Shown: positions 11,483-26,800 of the stretch, piece after piece
How the letters are laid out: the number at the start of each line of letters is the position of its first letter
Position numbering within the stretch: the first letter of the stretch is position 1
Source: Lucifuga dentata
Lineage: Eukaryota; Chordata; Actinopteri; Ophidiiformes; Bythitidae
Direction of reading: 5' to 3'
DNA length: 64,000 bases
Assembly (NCBI GenBank): GCA_014773175.1
Contig: VXCM01005074.1
Span: forward strand, 1 to 64,000
The notes under the pieces: generated by a model
Database searches by the model: none
Told to the model about the DNA's origin: nothing
What the model saw: the letters and a program-made list of their open reading frames with translations, nothing else
Position numbers and translations under genes: made by a program

Positions 11483-14400
11483 ATGGATCATGGAGTTATG
11501 AGGATTTTAATCTTCTTCATAGGTAAGTTTTTAAATAACAGCTGAAATTGCTCATCATGTTTCACCAGAGTAAATCACAAGCAGTAGTGAAAGAACTTTT
11601 AAGGCGTTAAAATGTGAAGAAAGTTGTAAAAGTTGTACTCATGTGTAGCGGTGTCACTGCGTTGTGTTTTAAAGATTCACGTTGCTGAGTTTTTTTTTTT
11701 TTCTCCAACTTTATTCTGGTCAGATGAAGATAAAAAATTAAACAAAAGACAGGTCTCAGCTCCAGCACACAAACCACACGTTGGTCATAGCCAGGAAAGA
11801 GGAAGATTAACCATTAAACAATGAAAATATTTTACATGAAGGAAACAAAAGTACAACAAACAGATAAATACCTGGTCAGATGAAGATAAAAAATTAAAAA
11901 AACACAGGCCTCAGCTCCAGCACACATAAACCACTAAAAGAGAAGTAACGTCAGACATAAATGAAATCATACTAGTAAAATAAATTGTAAAACATTTAGA
12001 ATACAACATAATAACAGAAAATGCCATAAACTGATATAACATAAAAAAAACAAAGAAAATCAAACATCAAGACATAATAAATAATGATTTAACCAAATTA
12101 ACTTGCCACAAAAAGAAACTCAACTTACCATGTTGGTCATAGCCAGGAAAGAGGAAGATTAACAGGGTGCACGCCCCAAACAGCAGGGGCACCCACGACC
12201 AAGCAGCTTCCCTGGCCATGCCCCAAAGTGTAATAGTAACAAAAAAACAAAGGAAAGAAAAGGAACATGAATAATAAATAAACTACGGCAGTGGAGATCA
12301 ACCAAACCTCATTGCTCTGCTACACATGCATGTGTTAACTTTTATAAGTGTTTTAATGTATCACATATACAGTATGTATGTATGTTGTGTTGTGAGCTAC
12401 ATACTGTATCTCCACTATTTGAGTTTGGAAACGTTCATTATTGAATTAAAGATAATAAACGACAATTAGAATTAAATCATATAAATACCCAAAATTGGAA
12501 GACCTTCCACCTTAATAGAGAAACAAGTTTTTCACCCTGTTGTGTCTCCAGTTTGAGGATTTCCTGCTTTTGAGATCAGATCAACTTGCTGAAGATAGAT
12601 ATAGTGGAGTAAAAAAACAAGTAGGTTACATTGACAAAAAAAAGTTTCTGAGCCCTTCAGAAAACCTCAGTCTTTGCTTTATGACCTCTGCCAAGAAGTC
12701 TATGTTTTCACCTGTGGGTGATTTTGTTTGTTTGGCTGGGAACAGAGATGTGTATCCCTGTCCACTGTTAAAGAATGATAAAAAAAAAAAAAAAAAAAAA
12801 AAAATCAAAAACACTTGGATCATCTACTTTTTGATCGGCACAAAAATTTAATGGGATTTTCCAAGACCACCCTTCCATTAAGTTTCATCTAAATCAAGGT
12901 TGGGTTTTTTTGTTTGTTTGTTTGTTTGTTTTAATAATTCTACTAACAAACAAGCAAAGAAACCAACCAACCAGCGAATACAGGTTAAAACACTTACTTG
13001 TCTGAGGCAATTAAGGTCTATTTTTTAAATCATAGTCATTTCTTTTCTGTCTTTTTTTTTTTTTTTGNTTTTTTTTTTTTTTTGGTTCAGCAAAGTGGCA
13101 CATTAGCTCTATTGCCTCCCCACAAGGAGGTCAATCCCATTTCTACTGCAGGAAGTTTGGGATAAAATAAAGCTCAGATTAGTCCAGGCTTATTCTGCTT
13201 TGTTACAGGTATGCATTAATCATTATATTGGTTTCTTAGTTGGTGGTTCCATACACTTTAGTTTGATGTTTTTTGTTCTCACATTTGAAGCAGATTTTTA
13301 GCTAAATGGTCTAAAAGCACATTTAACCACTGATACTGTGGAAAATGTCTGCTGTGCAGCATGAGCTCAAATAGATCCAACTTTGTTTTGGATCACAGAA
13401 AACACCTTGGGGGTAATTTATAAAATGCAGCACCAGTTTGAATGTGTCTGTAAGGGCAAATAGTGTAAACAAAACCATGTTCCATCATTCATAAATGTCC
13501 GTTACCGGTATCTTTTACCGTTTGCCTTGAAAGAGCCATTTCTACAGTACTCCCTAATTTAAATGACGCGGAAGCGATTCATAAAACAACCATCCCTCAA
13601 AAATTAAGACCTCTTTCAGGCTGGTAGTAAGAAATCTGAACGATGTTTTATATATACGTCACATGTTGGTGATCAATCAATTTGATAGATAAGCAACCCA
13701 ACCCCCATGCACCGGACTCCTGTTAGTGTGCAGATCCTGTTGCACCGTTCTGTTCCTCCTCTCTAGTAATTGGAGTTCTAAAGCAGAGAATTTAGTTTTC
13801 TTTGCTGATTTGATGTGAATTTCGCTTTGACATCAGAGGAAGCCGCATAAAATCCAACATCAGAGGAATCCATCCAGACATCAGAGGAAGCCGCATAAAA
13901 TATGTATTACAAACGCACTGATCTTCATCAGCTGTTAGATGGCACGCCTTACAACAACATGTTGGTCGTGGAAGCAGGATGTGATAATTAAACTGTCAAC
14001 ATTACATGTTCATTGCACCTGAAGCGTCATGTCTGCAAACAGGAAGTGTGATGACTCGTTTGGACTCTGTCTAATCATTTCCTGTTTTATTTTCTTAAAT
14101 AAAACAGGTTTTATTTGGTTCTCCTTGTTCTGTTAGTTTTACTTCCTGTCTTTGTTCTAGTTTCCCGCCAGTTTTCAGCATCACCTGAGTCCAATCTGCT
14201 AATCACTCACCTCTCTACATATACAACCTACAGTTCCTTTGTTCTCTGCCAGATTGTCTTGTTACTTGTGTAGTCAAGCTTTGCAGCATTTTTTTTCAGT
14301 GTTTTCTCTTGAGGTTTCTTGTGTATGACCTTTGCCTGTTTTGACTTGATTCTCTGTTGGATTTATCTGCTTTTGGATTACCTGGACTGTTTGGACTGTT

Positions 14401-17400
14401 TTCTGGATTTTGCCTTTTTGTCTGTCCTTCATCTGCTCTGTCTGCCTTACTGACTGCCCACCTGTGTATGACCTGTGAAGCCGTCTGTGGATTTTTGAAC
14501 TTTACTCTGACTGTTTTTTTGAATCCTGAATTTGAGTCTTTTTCTGGTCTAGGCCCTCACAGGAAGTGCTCTGGTTATTTAAAGTGTCTTTTCATCAGAA
14601 GGGAAATATTTAGTGGGTTTTTTTTTTTTCTTAAGTCAAGCAGGAAACAGGAGCATAAAACCAATTTTGATAAGCATTAAACACAAGTCCTTCACTGAGT
14701 GTGACATGATTTTTAGTGTATATAATTGGCTTTGGCAACGTTGCTTGTCCTCCAAATATTGATCAACTCCAGTGACAGGAAAGCCTGTAATACTAGGAAA
14801 CATGACATTGGAAATCTGTGAAATACGTTGTTAAAAAAGAAAATAGAATGTGATCGTTGTGTTTGCCTTTCGCTGTCGCTTACAGTAGCAGCAGGACTTT
14901 GATGGACACATTTTATATGCATGTTAGTAGTGAAAATAAAAGAAATGCTGACCTGTACAATAAATAATGTATGTAATGCAAACTATGATGCCTTTTTGTC
15001 TGAACTTTGCGTGTTCTCCCTTAGTGTTTCTCAAATATCTGTACTATTGGTGTGAAACATTTCAAGTTTTCAGTCAGTCCCTTATTAGCCAAGGTTCTTT
15101 TGTAGAACTGGGAATTAGCGTGAGAGTATAGACACAATGATGTTATTTGGGAGTGTACAAAAGACTTCCTCAAAGATACATGCAAGAGTCTCCTTTGGAG
15201 GGAAAATTAGAGTTCATTTGCTTTTTCCTTGTGGTTTTGGAACAGCATGTCAGTGGAAGAGAAACATTTGGTCTCATAGAGGAGATATTTTTGTGGCTTT
15301 TGTGTGGATTTCCTCCCACAGTCCAAAAACAAGGTGAACTGGAAACTCTAGACTCCTTGTGAATGCATTTCTGTTTCATTGTTTTTATGTCTTTGTAATA
15401 TTTGTTTGCTTTCCTGCCTACAATTCCTATTGCGCACCCAGCTGTCCGAGGAGAGGGAATCTCTCTTTGAATTGCCTCTTGTAATGGAAAATTTTAAGTC
15501 TCTATGATGTAAAGTCCATTGCCAGTTGTTAGTAGAAGGTAGAATACGGAAATGTGTCTATGTGGATGTTTGTTCAAAATCCTGTTTTAGCTGTGATAGA
15601 TTGATAAATCAGATTTCAGATTTAGATTTATTTGTCATATGTATGTTAACACAGGGTCAACAGTACAATGAAACGTGTTTCACGAGAGAAACGGGTCAGC
15701 TCAGCAGTAAAAAGGAACAAAATAATAAGAGCACTTCTACAGAAGATTAAAAAAAAATAAGGTTGAGAATAAGTAAAGAATAAGAAAAACAATAATAGAA
15801 AAATGACAATACGAGATAAGTATTAAAACAAAATATAACACTGTACTGTGCAAATGGCAAAAAGAAAAATACACGAAGAAAAATATATAATACTATATAC
15901 ATTTGTAAAGGGATGTTATGTAGGGATAAAGTGACAAGTGGTATATTGTTATTGCACAGATGTGATGGAATCAGGAAGGATGAAAAAAAGTATACAAATA
16001 GAAATATAACACTCTTATATACATACAGGGAAATAGGTTCAATGTGGTAAGCAGCAGCAGTCATGACAATAGTGCAAATTTTTATGTAAAACAGCAAACA
16101 GTAATAGTGCAGACAGTGGGTAATGACAGGTATGTGTAGTGTGTGTGTTATGAGTTGAGGAGCCTGATGGCCTGGTGGTGCATGCAGCCATGCTCCTGTA
16201 TCGTCTGCCAGACGGTATCAACATGACCTGTTCAAATCAATACTGATCAGACACAAAGTCTACAAGAACAACAGGCTTCTCCCAGAAACCACAGATGTGT
16301 GCATTTGTCTGTTGTCATAAACAAGCTCAAAGGTAGTTACACAGAGGGGTATAAGCATAGGCTTAGATTTAGGTGGGGACGGTAGGGACATCCCTACCAA
16401 TTATTGAGCCGCTACTGAATTGTCCCTATCAATATTTGTAACAATCTCAAATGATCTTGTCACTTGAAGTCCAGCTGGTCAGATCTGTGCAGAGCTGCCA
16501 GGTTTGTGTGTTTTCTGTAAAAAAAGAAAAAAGAAAAAAGTGGCTGTTGTGACTGGGTGAGACAGTGCTTTCTGTGATACCTGCTGATCTGGCAACCTGC
16601 AGTCTGTCTGCTGCCTGAGATGCGTCTGGGAGAGCGATTTACAGCAGTGAATTTGAAGCAGTAAATAATTACAGATTAAACGATTAAACATCACAGAATT
16701 CAGAGAGCGTTTGGTTTTAACGTTGGTCGGGACACAATATGCTCAGTCGTGCATGTTTACTTGTCTGTGTTTTTCTATCATACATTTACAAAGAGCTTGA
16801 TTGTTGAAAATATTTGTAGTATTCACATATGTATTGAAATAAAAATACCCTTTGCTGGATAGAACTACAGTAGATTACTCAATTGATTTGAGATTTAAAT
16901 TAATTTTATCAGGAAAATCCTGCAGCAGTTTGACACCGCAGATGGAGATGCAGGGCTCAGGTGAGCTGTTATAGACACAGTGAAATGACCGATTGAGGCA
17001 CGTGATTGGTCAGTGTAACACTAAGTGTTTCCTATTGGATAAAATCCTTGTCAATCAACTCAAGCTTGTAAAAAGTTATAAGCATTCTGATTGACTGCTT
17101 TTAATATAAGTTTGAAAATGGAATGGAAATGGAATAACAAAGACAAAAACTTATCAAACTTTCATCACGTCAGTAATAATGCAGATTTATTTCATATTTT
17201 AGCATGTTTTGGTCAGCTGAATGTTGGTTTGATTAGCAGCCTGTTGGAAAAGTTATTGGCATGTATCCAGGTTTTTGTTGTTTTGTCTTGTTGCTATGCT
17301 GGCAAATTATTTCTTTTTAGTGGTGAAACAAAATGTTCAACTTAAAAAAAAACTTTTTAAATGGCTGCTGTATCAAATAATTTCATTTATTGATCACATC

Positions 17401-20400
17401 CAGTAGTCTCACATGAAAACAGATTGTGGATGCTGGCCTCTCATGCTAGATGCTGGGAAAAGGCTCCAGCTCCATTGATCCTGTTCAGGATAAACTGGAG
17501 ATGATGGATGCAGGCTGTCTTATAGCACAATGAAAAGTAAGGTGGAGGCAGTCAGGGTAGGTGGAGCTTGACTTCAACACTAGAGAATGGGTTCACATCC
17601 CAATTAACACCAACAGTCAGTGGTAGTGATTTTAAGTGCAAACATGCTCAGAATCTCTCTCAAACTTCAAAAATGTTTCAGCTGCCAAAGCATTAAAACA
17701 CATTAATGCATTTCACTGAATGCAGTGACTTGAAAGAAAACAAATTTTAGGTTACACAGGACCTATATACCAGCCTGAGAGAACGGCAGTGAATACGCAG
17801 GAGTGAAAATGCTGCCATGAGAAGTAACTTATAGATGAGCATTAGTTACAGTGTCTTGTTACAAGTAGAGACACAAATATGAGAACAACACATTTTTTAA
17901 ATTTTCACTACACTCAAATGTTGTGTGGATATTGTAAGAATAATACCATGGGAAAATATTGGAGTATTTAAAAATGGAACTCAGTGTAATCTCAGGCTTT
18001 GGTAAATCATCAGTATTGCTGTTGTTTGATTCAGTTTTGGCAGAAACCTGCNAGAGTAAGACATTTTCTACATTTCCACTACATTCAAATGTTGTGTGGA
18101 TATTGTAAGAATAATACCATGGGAAAACACTGAAGTATTTAAAAATGGAACTCAATGTAATCTCAGGCTTTGGTAAATCATCAGTATTGCTGTTGTTTGA
18201 TTCAGTTTTGGCAGAAACCTGCNTGTAATCTCAGGCTTTGGTAAATCATCAGTATTGCTGTTGTTTGATTCAGTTTTGGCAGAAACCTGCTGCAGGCTGT
18301 TGCTCTGTCATTAGATTCAATTTAGGCTTCAATTAGATTAGATTAAACCTGTGTTGTTTGCAAAAGTAAATCATCACCCCTCTGAAGTCACAAATGTTGC
18401 CAGTAATAGTNTAAACCTGTGTTGTTTGCAAAAGTAAATCATCACCCCTCTGAAGTCACAAATGTTGCCAGTAATAGTCTGGAGATTATTTTTTATGAAT
18501 AATTTAGTGTTCATAGCTCTTTAAAAACAAGTTGAGTGAGCCTGTAGATAGGAATGTAAATGTTTCTGTATTGAAACCTGCAGACCAGCAAGTGGAAGTA
18601 AATAACGTTTTCCTGAAAGTTTTGGGGGATATACAGTGGAACAAATAAAAATAAGACGAAATACAAAGTAATATTTTTAGGTATTTGACATTAAAAAAAA
18701 AGATGCACTATGTACTGAGTCCAAACGTCAACATATTTATTAAAAACTATTTAAAACATATCTATTGTGTTAGTCTGTAGACTGGTCAACAGCCAGATTC
18801 ATTATGTATCATTAAGTGTTTTCCTGCTTAAACTGTGGCTTTCTGATCTGTTGTTGAATTTAATCCTTCAGGATTCTGTTTGTGGTTTTGACGTTACATC
18901 TCTTCATGTTTTACAGTGATGATCTCTGCTGCTCAGGAAATAAAGAAGAATCTGACAGCTACTGGAAGAGGATCCATCACATTACCTGACCCTGTTGTGG
19001 AGTTTGGATTTCTTTTACATACAGGAAAGAACATTGCTTGGGTTAAAAATGGTGAATTCGAGGTATTGGAGGAAAGTTATATAAACAGACTTCAGTGGAG
19101 CAGCAGCTCTGGACTCTTCACAATCTCAAACCTGCATAAAAATGACTCAGGCATTTATGGCATTGACTCTAAAAAAGGAAATTTATTTGTCACTTCTTAT
19201 AAAGTTACTGTATATGGTAAGTGACATTCCTTCTGCAGATATCATTTTCTTGTCCTAACATTTGAATGTAATAATCTCCTGACAATATGCAGCTTTTAAT
19301 GAATCTATTCTCATTACTGAGTGCTGTGTGTTAATGCAGGACAGATTTATTTATTTTTTAACAACTCTTCAATATTAAAACCCAAAGAGTAAATATGCTA
19401 AATTGACAAATAATGCAGAGAAAAGAGTGTGGAAGCACATAATTGAATTAAAAAAGGTCAGTAATTGCAGCCATTTAAAAATGAACAGTGTAAACCTGTG
19501 TTTACATGTTTCACTTTTATTCTTCATTCAGTAATTTTCATCTTGGCTAGCGTTTTTTTTAACACTAGTCAAGACAAAACTTAATGAATCAAGAATAATT
19601 TTGAAACGTAAAAGAATTTTGAACTAAAGAATCAAAAGATTTTAACTATATTGTAAATTCTTACCTCTTTTACCCAAATCAAAATTGTTTTTTTGGTGAT
19701 CATTTTAGGAGATCCAAGATTTATTAATCCTACTATTAGTTATTTCTTTATGTAATTTCTTTTTTTAAAAATATCAAGCCCACTCACTGAGGGTTAGTGA
19801 CTTTCTCTCCCAACAACTCCCCCTGCCCCAAAGAACACCACCATTTTGGAGTGACTGACTTCCTGCTACAGGAAAAGCAAAAAGGAAAGATGAAGAAACA
19901 AATCTGAGAAGTGTTTTGTGTGAGGTGAGTCCTTGTGTCTGATTCCTGGTTCTGATGATTCCTCTGCAGAGTCTGTGCTGCAGCCTGCAGTGAACACGTC
20001 GTCTGTGAGCTCTGACAACTGCACCTTGCTGTGTTCTGTGGATGAAGGTGATGAGATGACGATCTCGTGGTACAAAGGAGAGGAGAAAGTGAACCAGAGC
20101 AGCTCTGATCTCTCTCTGCTGATCACTGTTCACAAGGAAGACTTCAACTCCTCCTTTACATGTGTGGCTGCAAACCCTGCTGATAATAAGACTCTTCCAG
20201 TTGATGTCACAGCGTTCTGCAGTGGACAAAACACTGTGGACGAGACAAGTAAGACTCATTTCATCACTGCTGTTTAAAGAAGTTTGTATTGTGATGTATT
20301 TTCAAAGAGTAATGGAACATGTTTGTGCTGATTTTCACTATAAATCTGTTTGACAGGTGTCTCTAAAAGACACATCAGGTTCATCCTGATTCCCATTGCT

Positions 20401-20736
20401 CTTGGCGTCTGCCTCGTCTGTTTGATCAGCACAATATATTTCTTGAAAGAGAGGAGAAAGATGGACACACAATTGCAACGTAGGTGCATGTGTTTTCTGT
20501 GCAATTGCATTTATTTCACTGGTTAATTATTTTTTTCAAAAAAATAAAAAATAAAAAACTTGTGTGAATTGGTATTCCACTGTGGTGTTTTAGAGGCCCA
20601 AATATTACAGAAAAGTTACCATTTTCATTCTGTAATGTAATCCAGTCATGCATGCACATGTGTTGGATCTTCAACAACACAGATGTTTCTGAAGATAATC
20701 TGTTATTCAGAGTTGCAACATGTGTATGTACACACA

Positions 20737-20792
<56 letters not shown>

Positions 20793-20795
20793 NCA

Positions 20796-20865
<70 letters not shown>

Positions 20866-23800
20866 AACAGAGCACCTCATGCTTCATGAGAACTGAATAT
20901 GGTATCTTGTTTGTTCTGAGGGTTTTTCTCTGATAATTTCACAAGTGATAATTTGAGGAGTTTCTGCCTGAGAGCATGTTAGCACGCTTGTCATATCATT
21001 TTCCTGGATCTTGTGTTTTCGTCACCATCATGCCATGATCACAGAAAGAAATTCTCTCTGTAGGATAGTTATTGTATTAAAGTTTTGCTTTGCATGATTT
21101 TGTGATGTGGGGATAACGTGATACAAACTAAAAATGAAGAACTACAAAAATGCCTTGTGTCTCATATTACGTGACATTGTGGGAATCCACCCGACATATT
21201 CTAAACTACTACCTGAAGGAAGTGGTGGTACTTTCCAGACTGAACTGCGCTCATGAAATCCAAATTTGATTTTACAAATCCTGATGCAAATAGTTCTGAC
21301 AAAACATGAAATGGCTTCACACAGTCTGACTTAGAAAATTGCTGCCCTGAATTCAGCCTCTCAGGTGCTTCTTGTCAGCCTGTGTAATGCTACTAACCCA
21401 GTGATTCATGATATAGCGATGCAACGGTACACAAAAATAATTAGACACGTAGCATGGTTTTGGGTAAATTGAGTTTGTTTTCTGTGCATCAGGAAAAGAG
21501 AGAAATTTAAAAGTTAATTTATTTTGGCAAATGAAATCATTAAACTGTAGTTAAATTAAAGGCTGGTGTAAAATTGCTCTAAGTGATTTGCACATCGCTC
21601 ACCTCCTGATGCCAAACCAAGACCAACATACTATACATCATCAAGTAGCGGTGTTAGCTTTTGATGTGGCTTAAAGTTAGCCGCACCCAAAACCTCCAAA
21701 ATAAAAAAAAAAGCCTGCTTTTGCCAAATTTCTATTCTTTGCAGCCTTTAGTATCCCACAATGCATTGTGTGTGAGTTAGTTGTTTAAATGAAGCGTTCA
21801 GGTCATGATGGTCTGCAGTTGCTGGTGAACATTGCTGCAATAGCGGATGAAAAAGCCAAAGCAGGATATGTAGGAAGTTCTTGTTCTCAGTTTGGGAATG
21901 TGGTTCATCATTACAGGAAAACTGAAGTTAAACTGTTAAATGTCAAAGCTTAAACTCTGGTATCGTGGAAATTGCTTCAGATTTGACCAGGATTATTTGG
22001 TATTTCTGGGTCACGTTTTGGCAATAAGGTTTTAAATATCTGACTTTGGTCTCTCTGGCCCAGTCTACAGAGGACCTATAGGGTCCTACAGAGTACCCAC
22101 TTCCACTGGCCAAGTCCAGCCCCATAATTGGAATCAGGCCCAGCCCCAGAATTGTGGTCATATAGACCACAATTAGTCTATAACTAGACTAATAAGACTT
22201 TTAATCTGGTACATAACTTTTACAGAAACAGGAACAGAAAGGCAGTCACCAAACTGAAAGTCCTATTAGGTTATGCAGATGGCTTTGGTCAGGGTTCGGG
22301 GTCGGCTAGTTTTAGTGCAGCAGAGAGGAAGAGCAGCCATGGGAACAAAAGGCTCTTTTCACAAAACACACAGCTTTTTCTTATGGTGGGAATTTCCAAA
22401 TCCTAGCTGTCTGGAGTAGGAATGAATGGGTATGGCTGCAGCTTTTGCTTTTACCTGATCTGTATGTGTTATGTTGCAGTTTCAGTTAACTAAATCTTGA
22501 TAAAGCTCACCTCGAATTTACACTAAACATAAGCTGAGTATCTCTGTTTTAAGATTTGATACCATTTAGTGACATTTATTCTCAAGCTCTTAATGGGAAA
22601 TGCTCATCGGGAGCATTTCAGCATGCAAAAACAACTGTTTAAAAGTTTTTGTGCCATTAATAAGGATATTGAAAAGTCACTGACCTTTACAACACCATAA
22701 GTGTTACTTCCTGTTGATGCTGAAGGTTCCGACTTGAAAAGGAAAGCCACTTTGAGCTGTTGGAGGGGTTGTTTTTGCTTTAAAGTTCTATGAGCTTTAC
22801 AGGCTTCATTGGACAAAAGCACAAAGGCCTTTGTTTGCTTTCAATCATGCCTCAGAGGGACTAATTAAAAGGTGACTGCTGAGTAAGTCGGCTGGCTTTT
22901 AATCTACTTCTTTGAGCTTAATTTAAAGCTGACTTTGAACGTTACTTGGTGCTCTCGGCTCAGATTGTTCAAAGAAAGCTTCTATACACNAAAGCTGACT
23001 TTGAACGTTACTTGGTGCTCTCGGCTCAGATTGTTCAAAGAAAGCTTCTATACACACAATCTTTCTTGCTTGTCTCTTTAATAGTACCCAGGCGTGCACA
23101 TCTTTGCTTCACAGGAAGCATATTTCGGTTGTGTTCTAAGCAACGCTGTTGTAGTCACAGCTTGGTTTTGCTGATGCTATGAGTTTATGAAGCAGCTATG
23201 GTTACTGCCGCGACATGGTTTTGCAGTAAACAGTCATTTTGTCCTGTGTGATCATTTAACAAGCTGTTTCAACCTCCTGCGCTAAGAGGGAGGATATCAT
23301 TTTGAAGTCGTTGGTGAGGTCTTAAGTTACAATTATGCGTTAAATACACAAAGAAAATACAACCATAACTTTTTTCTTTTTTTTTCTTTTTACCTCAGAT
23401 CATTGTTTCGTATGTGTGATTACTAGATTACCCTGTGTTTTCTAAAGAACAACTCACACTCTTCCAACTTTTGTGGCTAAGAAGAGTTCTAGTGTTCAAT
23501 TTAAAACACAAATTACACTGTAAAATACTTTGTATTTCATCATACTATACTACATCCCAATAAATACTGTAGTTTTTCAGGTTGATACTAATATTTTAGA
23601 GTAAATCAAGACATTCTGTTTATCAAAATGTTGCAGCATCTTACTGAAAGTGGATGTACTAGAGATTTCCTCCCTGTATGTCTGATAATCATATACTGGC
23701 TGATATATTTTTTACAAGAACACAAACACTTTTAGTATCATTCAACTTTAGTTATTAAAGAAGTGTGACAAACAATTCAGGATATTTTATAACTAGACAA

Positions 23801-26800
23801 TAACGGTACTAAATATATTAGTTAATTTTGAACAGTGAACTTCACTGTAAATGTTTATTTTTGTGAATAATAACCATAATTTTACATTATTTAGCTCATT
23901 TGTACAGTAAAAAGAGTTATAGAAATGTTTTCTGAGGTGTGTATTTTTATTTTTTATTTTTAACTGTTTTCCAGTATTGTATTGTTTTTATTTATTTATG
24001 AAACTTGTAATTTCATTATTTTGAGAGGCATCATGAAGGCAGTTTTGCTTTGCAGAATTTTAAGAAGAAGAATAGAAGGGGAAAAATGAGAAAACATGCA
24101 TTCAAATGCAGCCTGTAAAATATTTACATATTACAATTTCTTTTTGCATAGCTGCCAACACATGCAACACAGTGATGATACCTTGATAATATCCATCTCT
24201 GTTTCTTTTAAGTTAACTGCATATTTCATCATATTAATCACCTGCTAACTGCAGGATATATTTGTAACTAAATTGAATGTGTGTTTGTGCTGTAAATGTC
24301 TAAGAAAATATTTAAATAAGGCGTGTTCAGACTGACATACACGCTCTGTTTTCTTTGCAGATTCTGTCAGAAGAGAAGCAGACGTTCTCTACACTGACAT
24401 TCAAATACCTGATCGCAGCAGACGGGTTGGTATTCTGCACACAGAAACACATTTTAGATCAGTGACTGCCAGTTTGCAGTGACATCTGAGCAGCCCAGAT
24501 GGAAAATTAAAAAACATAACATTTCCTAAAATAATTTGAGCTCATTATGATGGAGAAAATTCTTTAACCCGGTTATTTTTATTGGTTTAATTCGTGTCTG
24601 TCAGAGCCCATTCTCTCACTTCCCCACAGTCACTTACCCCACATCCCATCACGTCTTTAGTGCACTTAGGAGCTGACCTGTATGATGTCCTGACAAATAA
24701 AAGATTGAAACAAAAAACTTCTGACCAGTAACCTGGATGTGACCCATGCACATCAGCAATGATTTGATATTATTCCATGTGGAATAATATCAAATCAATA
24801 ATATCAAATCATTGTCAAATCATTAGAACTTCTCATGGGTGACGAATTTCTACAAACAAAATGAGCTTTGCAAACAGTAGGACATGAAGGAACATTGCCA
24901 GTCTGATCACCCGGGCCAGTCTCCCATACACATTCCTGTTACCTCCATAATCAGGTACTGCGGATGATGCAGATTACAGAACCAGAAACTATGAATCTCT
25001 ACAGTGTCAAATCATGGCTAACTGTGTTCTTCCACTTGATACAGAGCTGCAATCTTATCATCTTATCTTTTCTCTCCTAACTATCATCTGCAAACGCACG
25101 TTCAGAACAAACCATACCTTAAGCTCCGCCCCCAAGCTGTAATTGGACAGTGATTTCTTTTTATTCTGTCACTGATAATGCAGCAGCTTCAGAAAAAGAA
25201 ATGAGAGGGCTTTGCATTTAGTTTTGGCACATCTTTTCTGCCCCCTGCTGGACACAGTGAAATGAAAACACCAGATGTTTTCTTTTCACCATAATGTGAT
25301 TTGATTGGAATGTGGCATGAAAAATTCATGTTACAATGAAAAACAATTAATTCAATCATTCAAACAAAAAAAAAAAAAATTTGCACTATACCACTTAATT
25401 ATGACGCAGTAAATGCGTCTATGGAAATGAATTGTGTATGTGTATTTATTTAAAATGTGTATTTATATTTCACTCTACTTTTTATTTTAATTGTGTCCCT
25501 TATAATCTTCCATAGTCTGGTGGTTCTCCTGCAGTAGGAGAAGTTTGTCTTTTATTTCCCTTCATCTTGCACTGAAGACTTTGACTGGGATGATGAGTTG
25601 ATCAGCTCTGCTGCTGTGTATAAGATCAGCAACTACTGGAAGTAAGACAGAACCGTGGTTTAAAAATTAAGTTTTGTGACCAGACACTTCAGATACTTTT
25701 AGGGTTGTGTGCTGCCCCCCATCCCCCACCCTTTTTTCACAACATATCTGTAAACTGGGCTTTTGAAGTCTAATAATAATATGTACTTTGTAATCCTGCC
25801 TCGAAGCAAACACGTCATGTCTACTGGCTTAAATGGTGTGTTTGCAGTTATCTTACAACCTAACCATCAGTTTCACTTGAGAGCAGGTTGCATGAAATCA
25901 TGTCCTTATCACCATCCCTAAAAACAGCTCTGTGTGTGTAAATGACATTCTCAGGAAGTGGAAACCATAAGATAAACATGTTTCTAAGTGTAGGTGACTT
26001 TTCTGAGTCCTGTGTTCCCAGAGTTCTACATTTAGCTCTGAACCTATATGTTCAGTGATATCTACAGTGTTTATACAGTGCACAAGCTGTCTGTCTTATT
26101 TAAACACACTTGTGTTAGCAAAATATATCCAGTCTTTAAAGGACCATACTAGTGATTTATCTTGTTTAAATCCAATAATACTACCCACATGCACGTTACA
26201 TTACTGACAGCCATTTTCCAACACATAAAACATTTTGGGTTTTTTTTTTTTTTAAGCACCGCCACATCATTTGGCTCATTTTTGTCAACAGAATTGATAT
26301 GGCAAAAATTCAGGTTTGAGAGCCATAATCTGCCATTCTCAGAGAATAGATACCATGTGGCAGGATATGTACTGTGCTTTATGTTCAACAGGTTAGGTGA
26401 TGAATATCATCATATGCTTATTTGTCCTTCTTTGATACTGATGTGTGAGTGGTCACATATGAGGAGTCACATTAAATTGAAATTAATTTACTTTAGCATT
26501 TTAAACTTGCGAGGTTAGCGTTAAGATGTGCCATGTCACTATGCTAAGTTAGCATGCTGTTTTAACCTTAAAGTGTTTTTTTCTAGGCTGAAGGAAATGC
26601 AGTCATTATTTTTTAAGTATCGTATCTTGTCATGAAGTAAGATTTTGGAAGTGTAAATTTTGATGGTGCTCGATGAAAAATCAGGTGGGTGATCATCAAG
26701 GTCATTAGGATTCATCCTCATAAATGTCTATACCAAATGTAATGGCAATCCATCCAATGGTTGATGAGTTACTCTGGACTAACATGTTGGACCAATAAAT

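Larger units (their letters stand above)
11523..18916 (+). other. Intron 1 of the SLAM-like gene (7.4 kb), repeat-rich
   Basis: It holds a local duplication at 11718-12170, homopolymer tracts around Ns at 13068 and 12780-12804, a fish interspersed repeat at about 14030-14590, retroelement tails at about 15420-16225 and haplotype-like copies at 17879-18222. No extra exon with fitting phase was found. Confidence 0.6.

Noticed and set aside
14357..14680. A 107-codon plus-strand frame that looks secreted and Phe/Leu-rich
   Set aside because: It lies within a T-rich interspersed repeat with no splice context or conserved motif.
15747..16097. A 116-codon minus-strand hydrophobic frame
   Set aside because: It lies in a retroelement tail, is AT-driven and has no family signature.
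20516..20933. Open frames rich in THTHTH, RERERE or SLSLSL
   Set aside because: They are (CA)n and (GA)n translated in various frames; no conserved protein.
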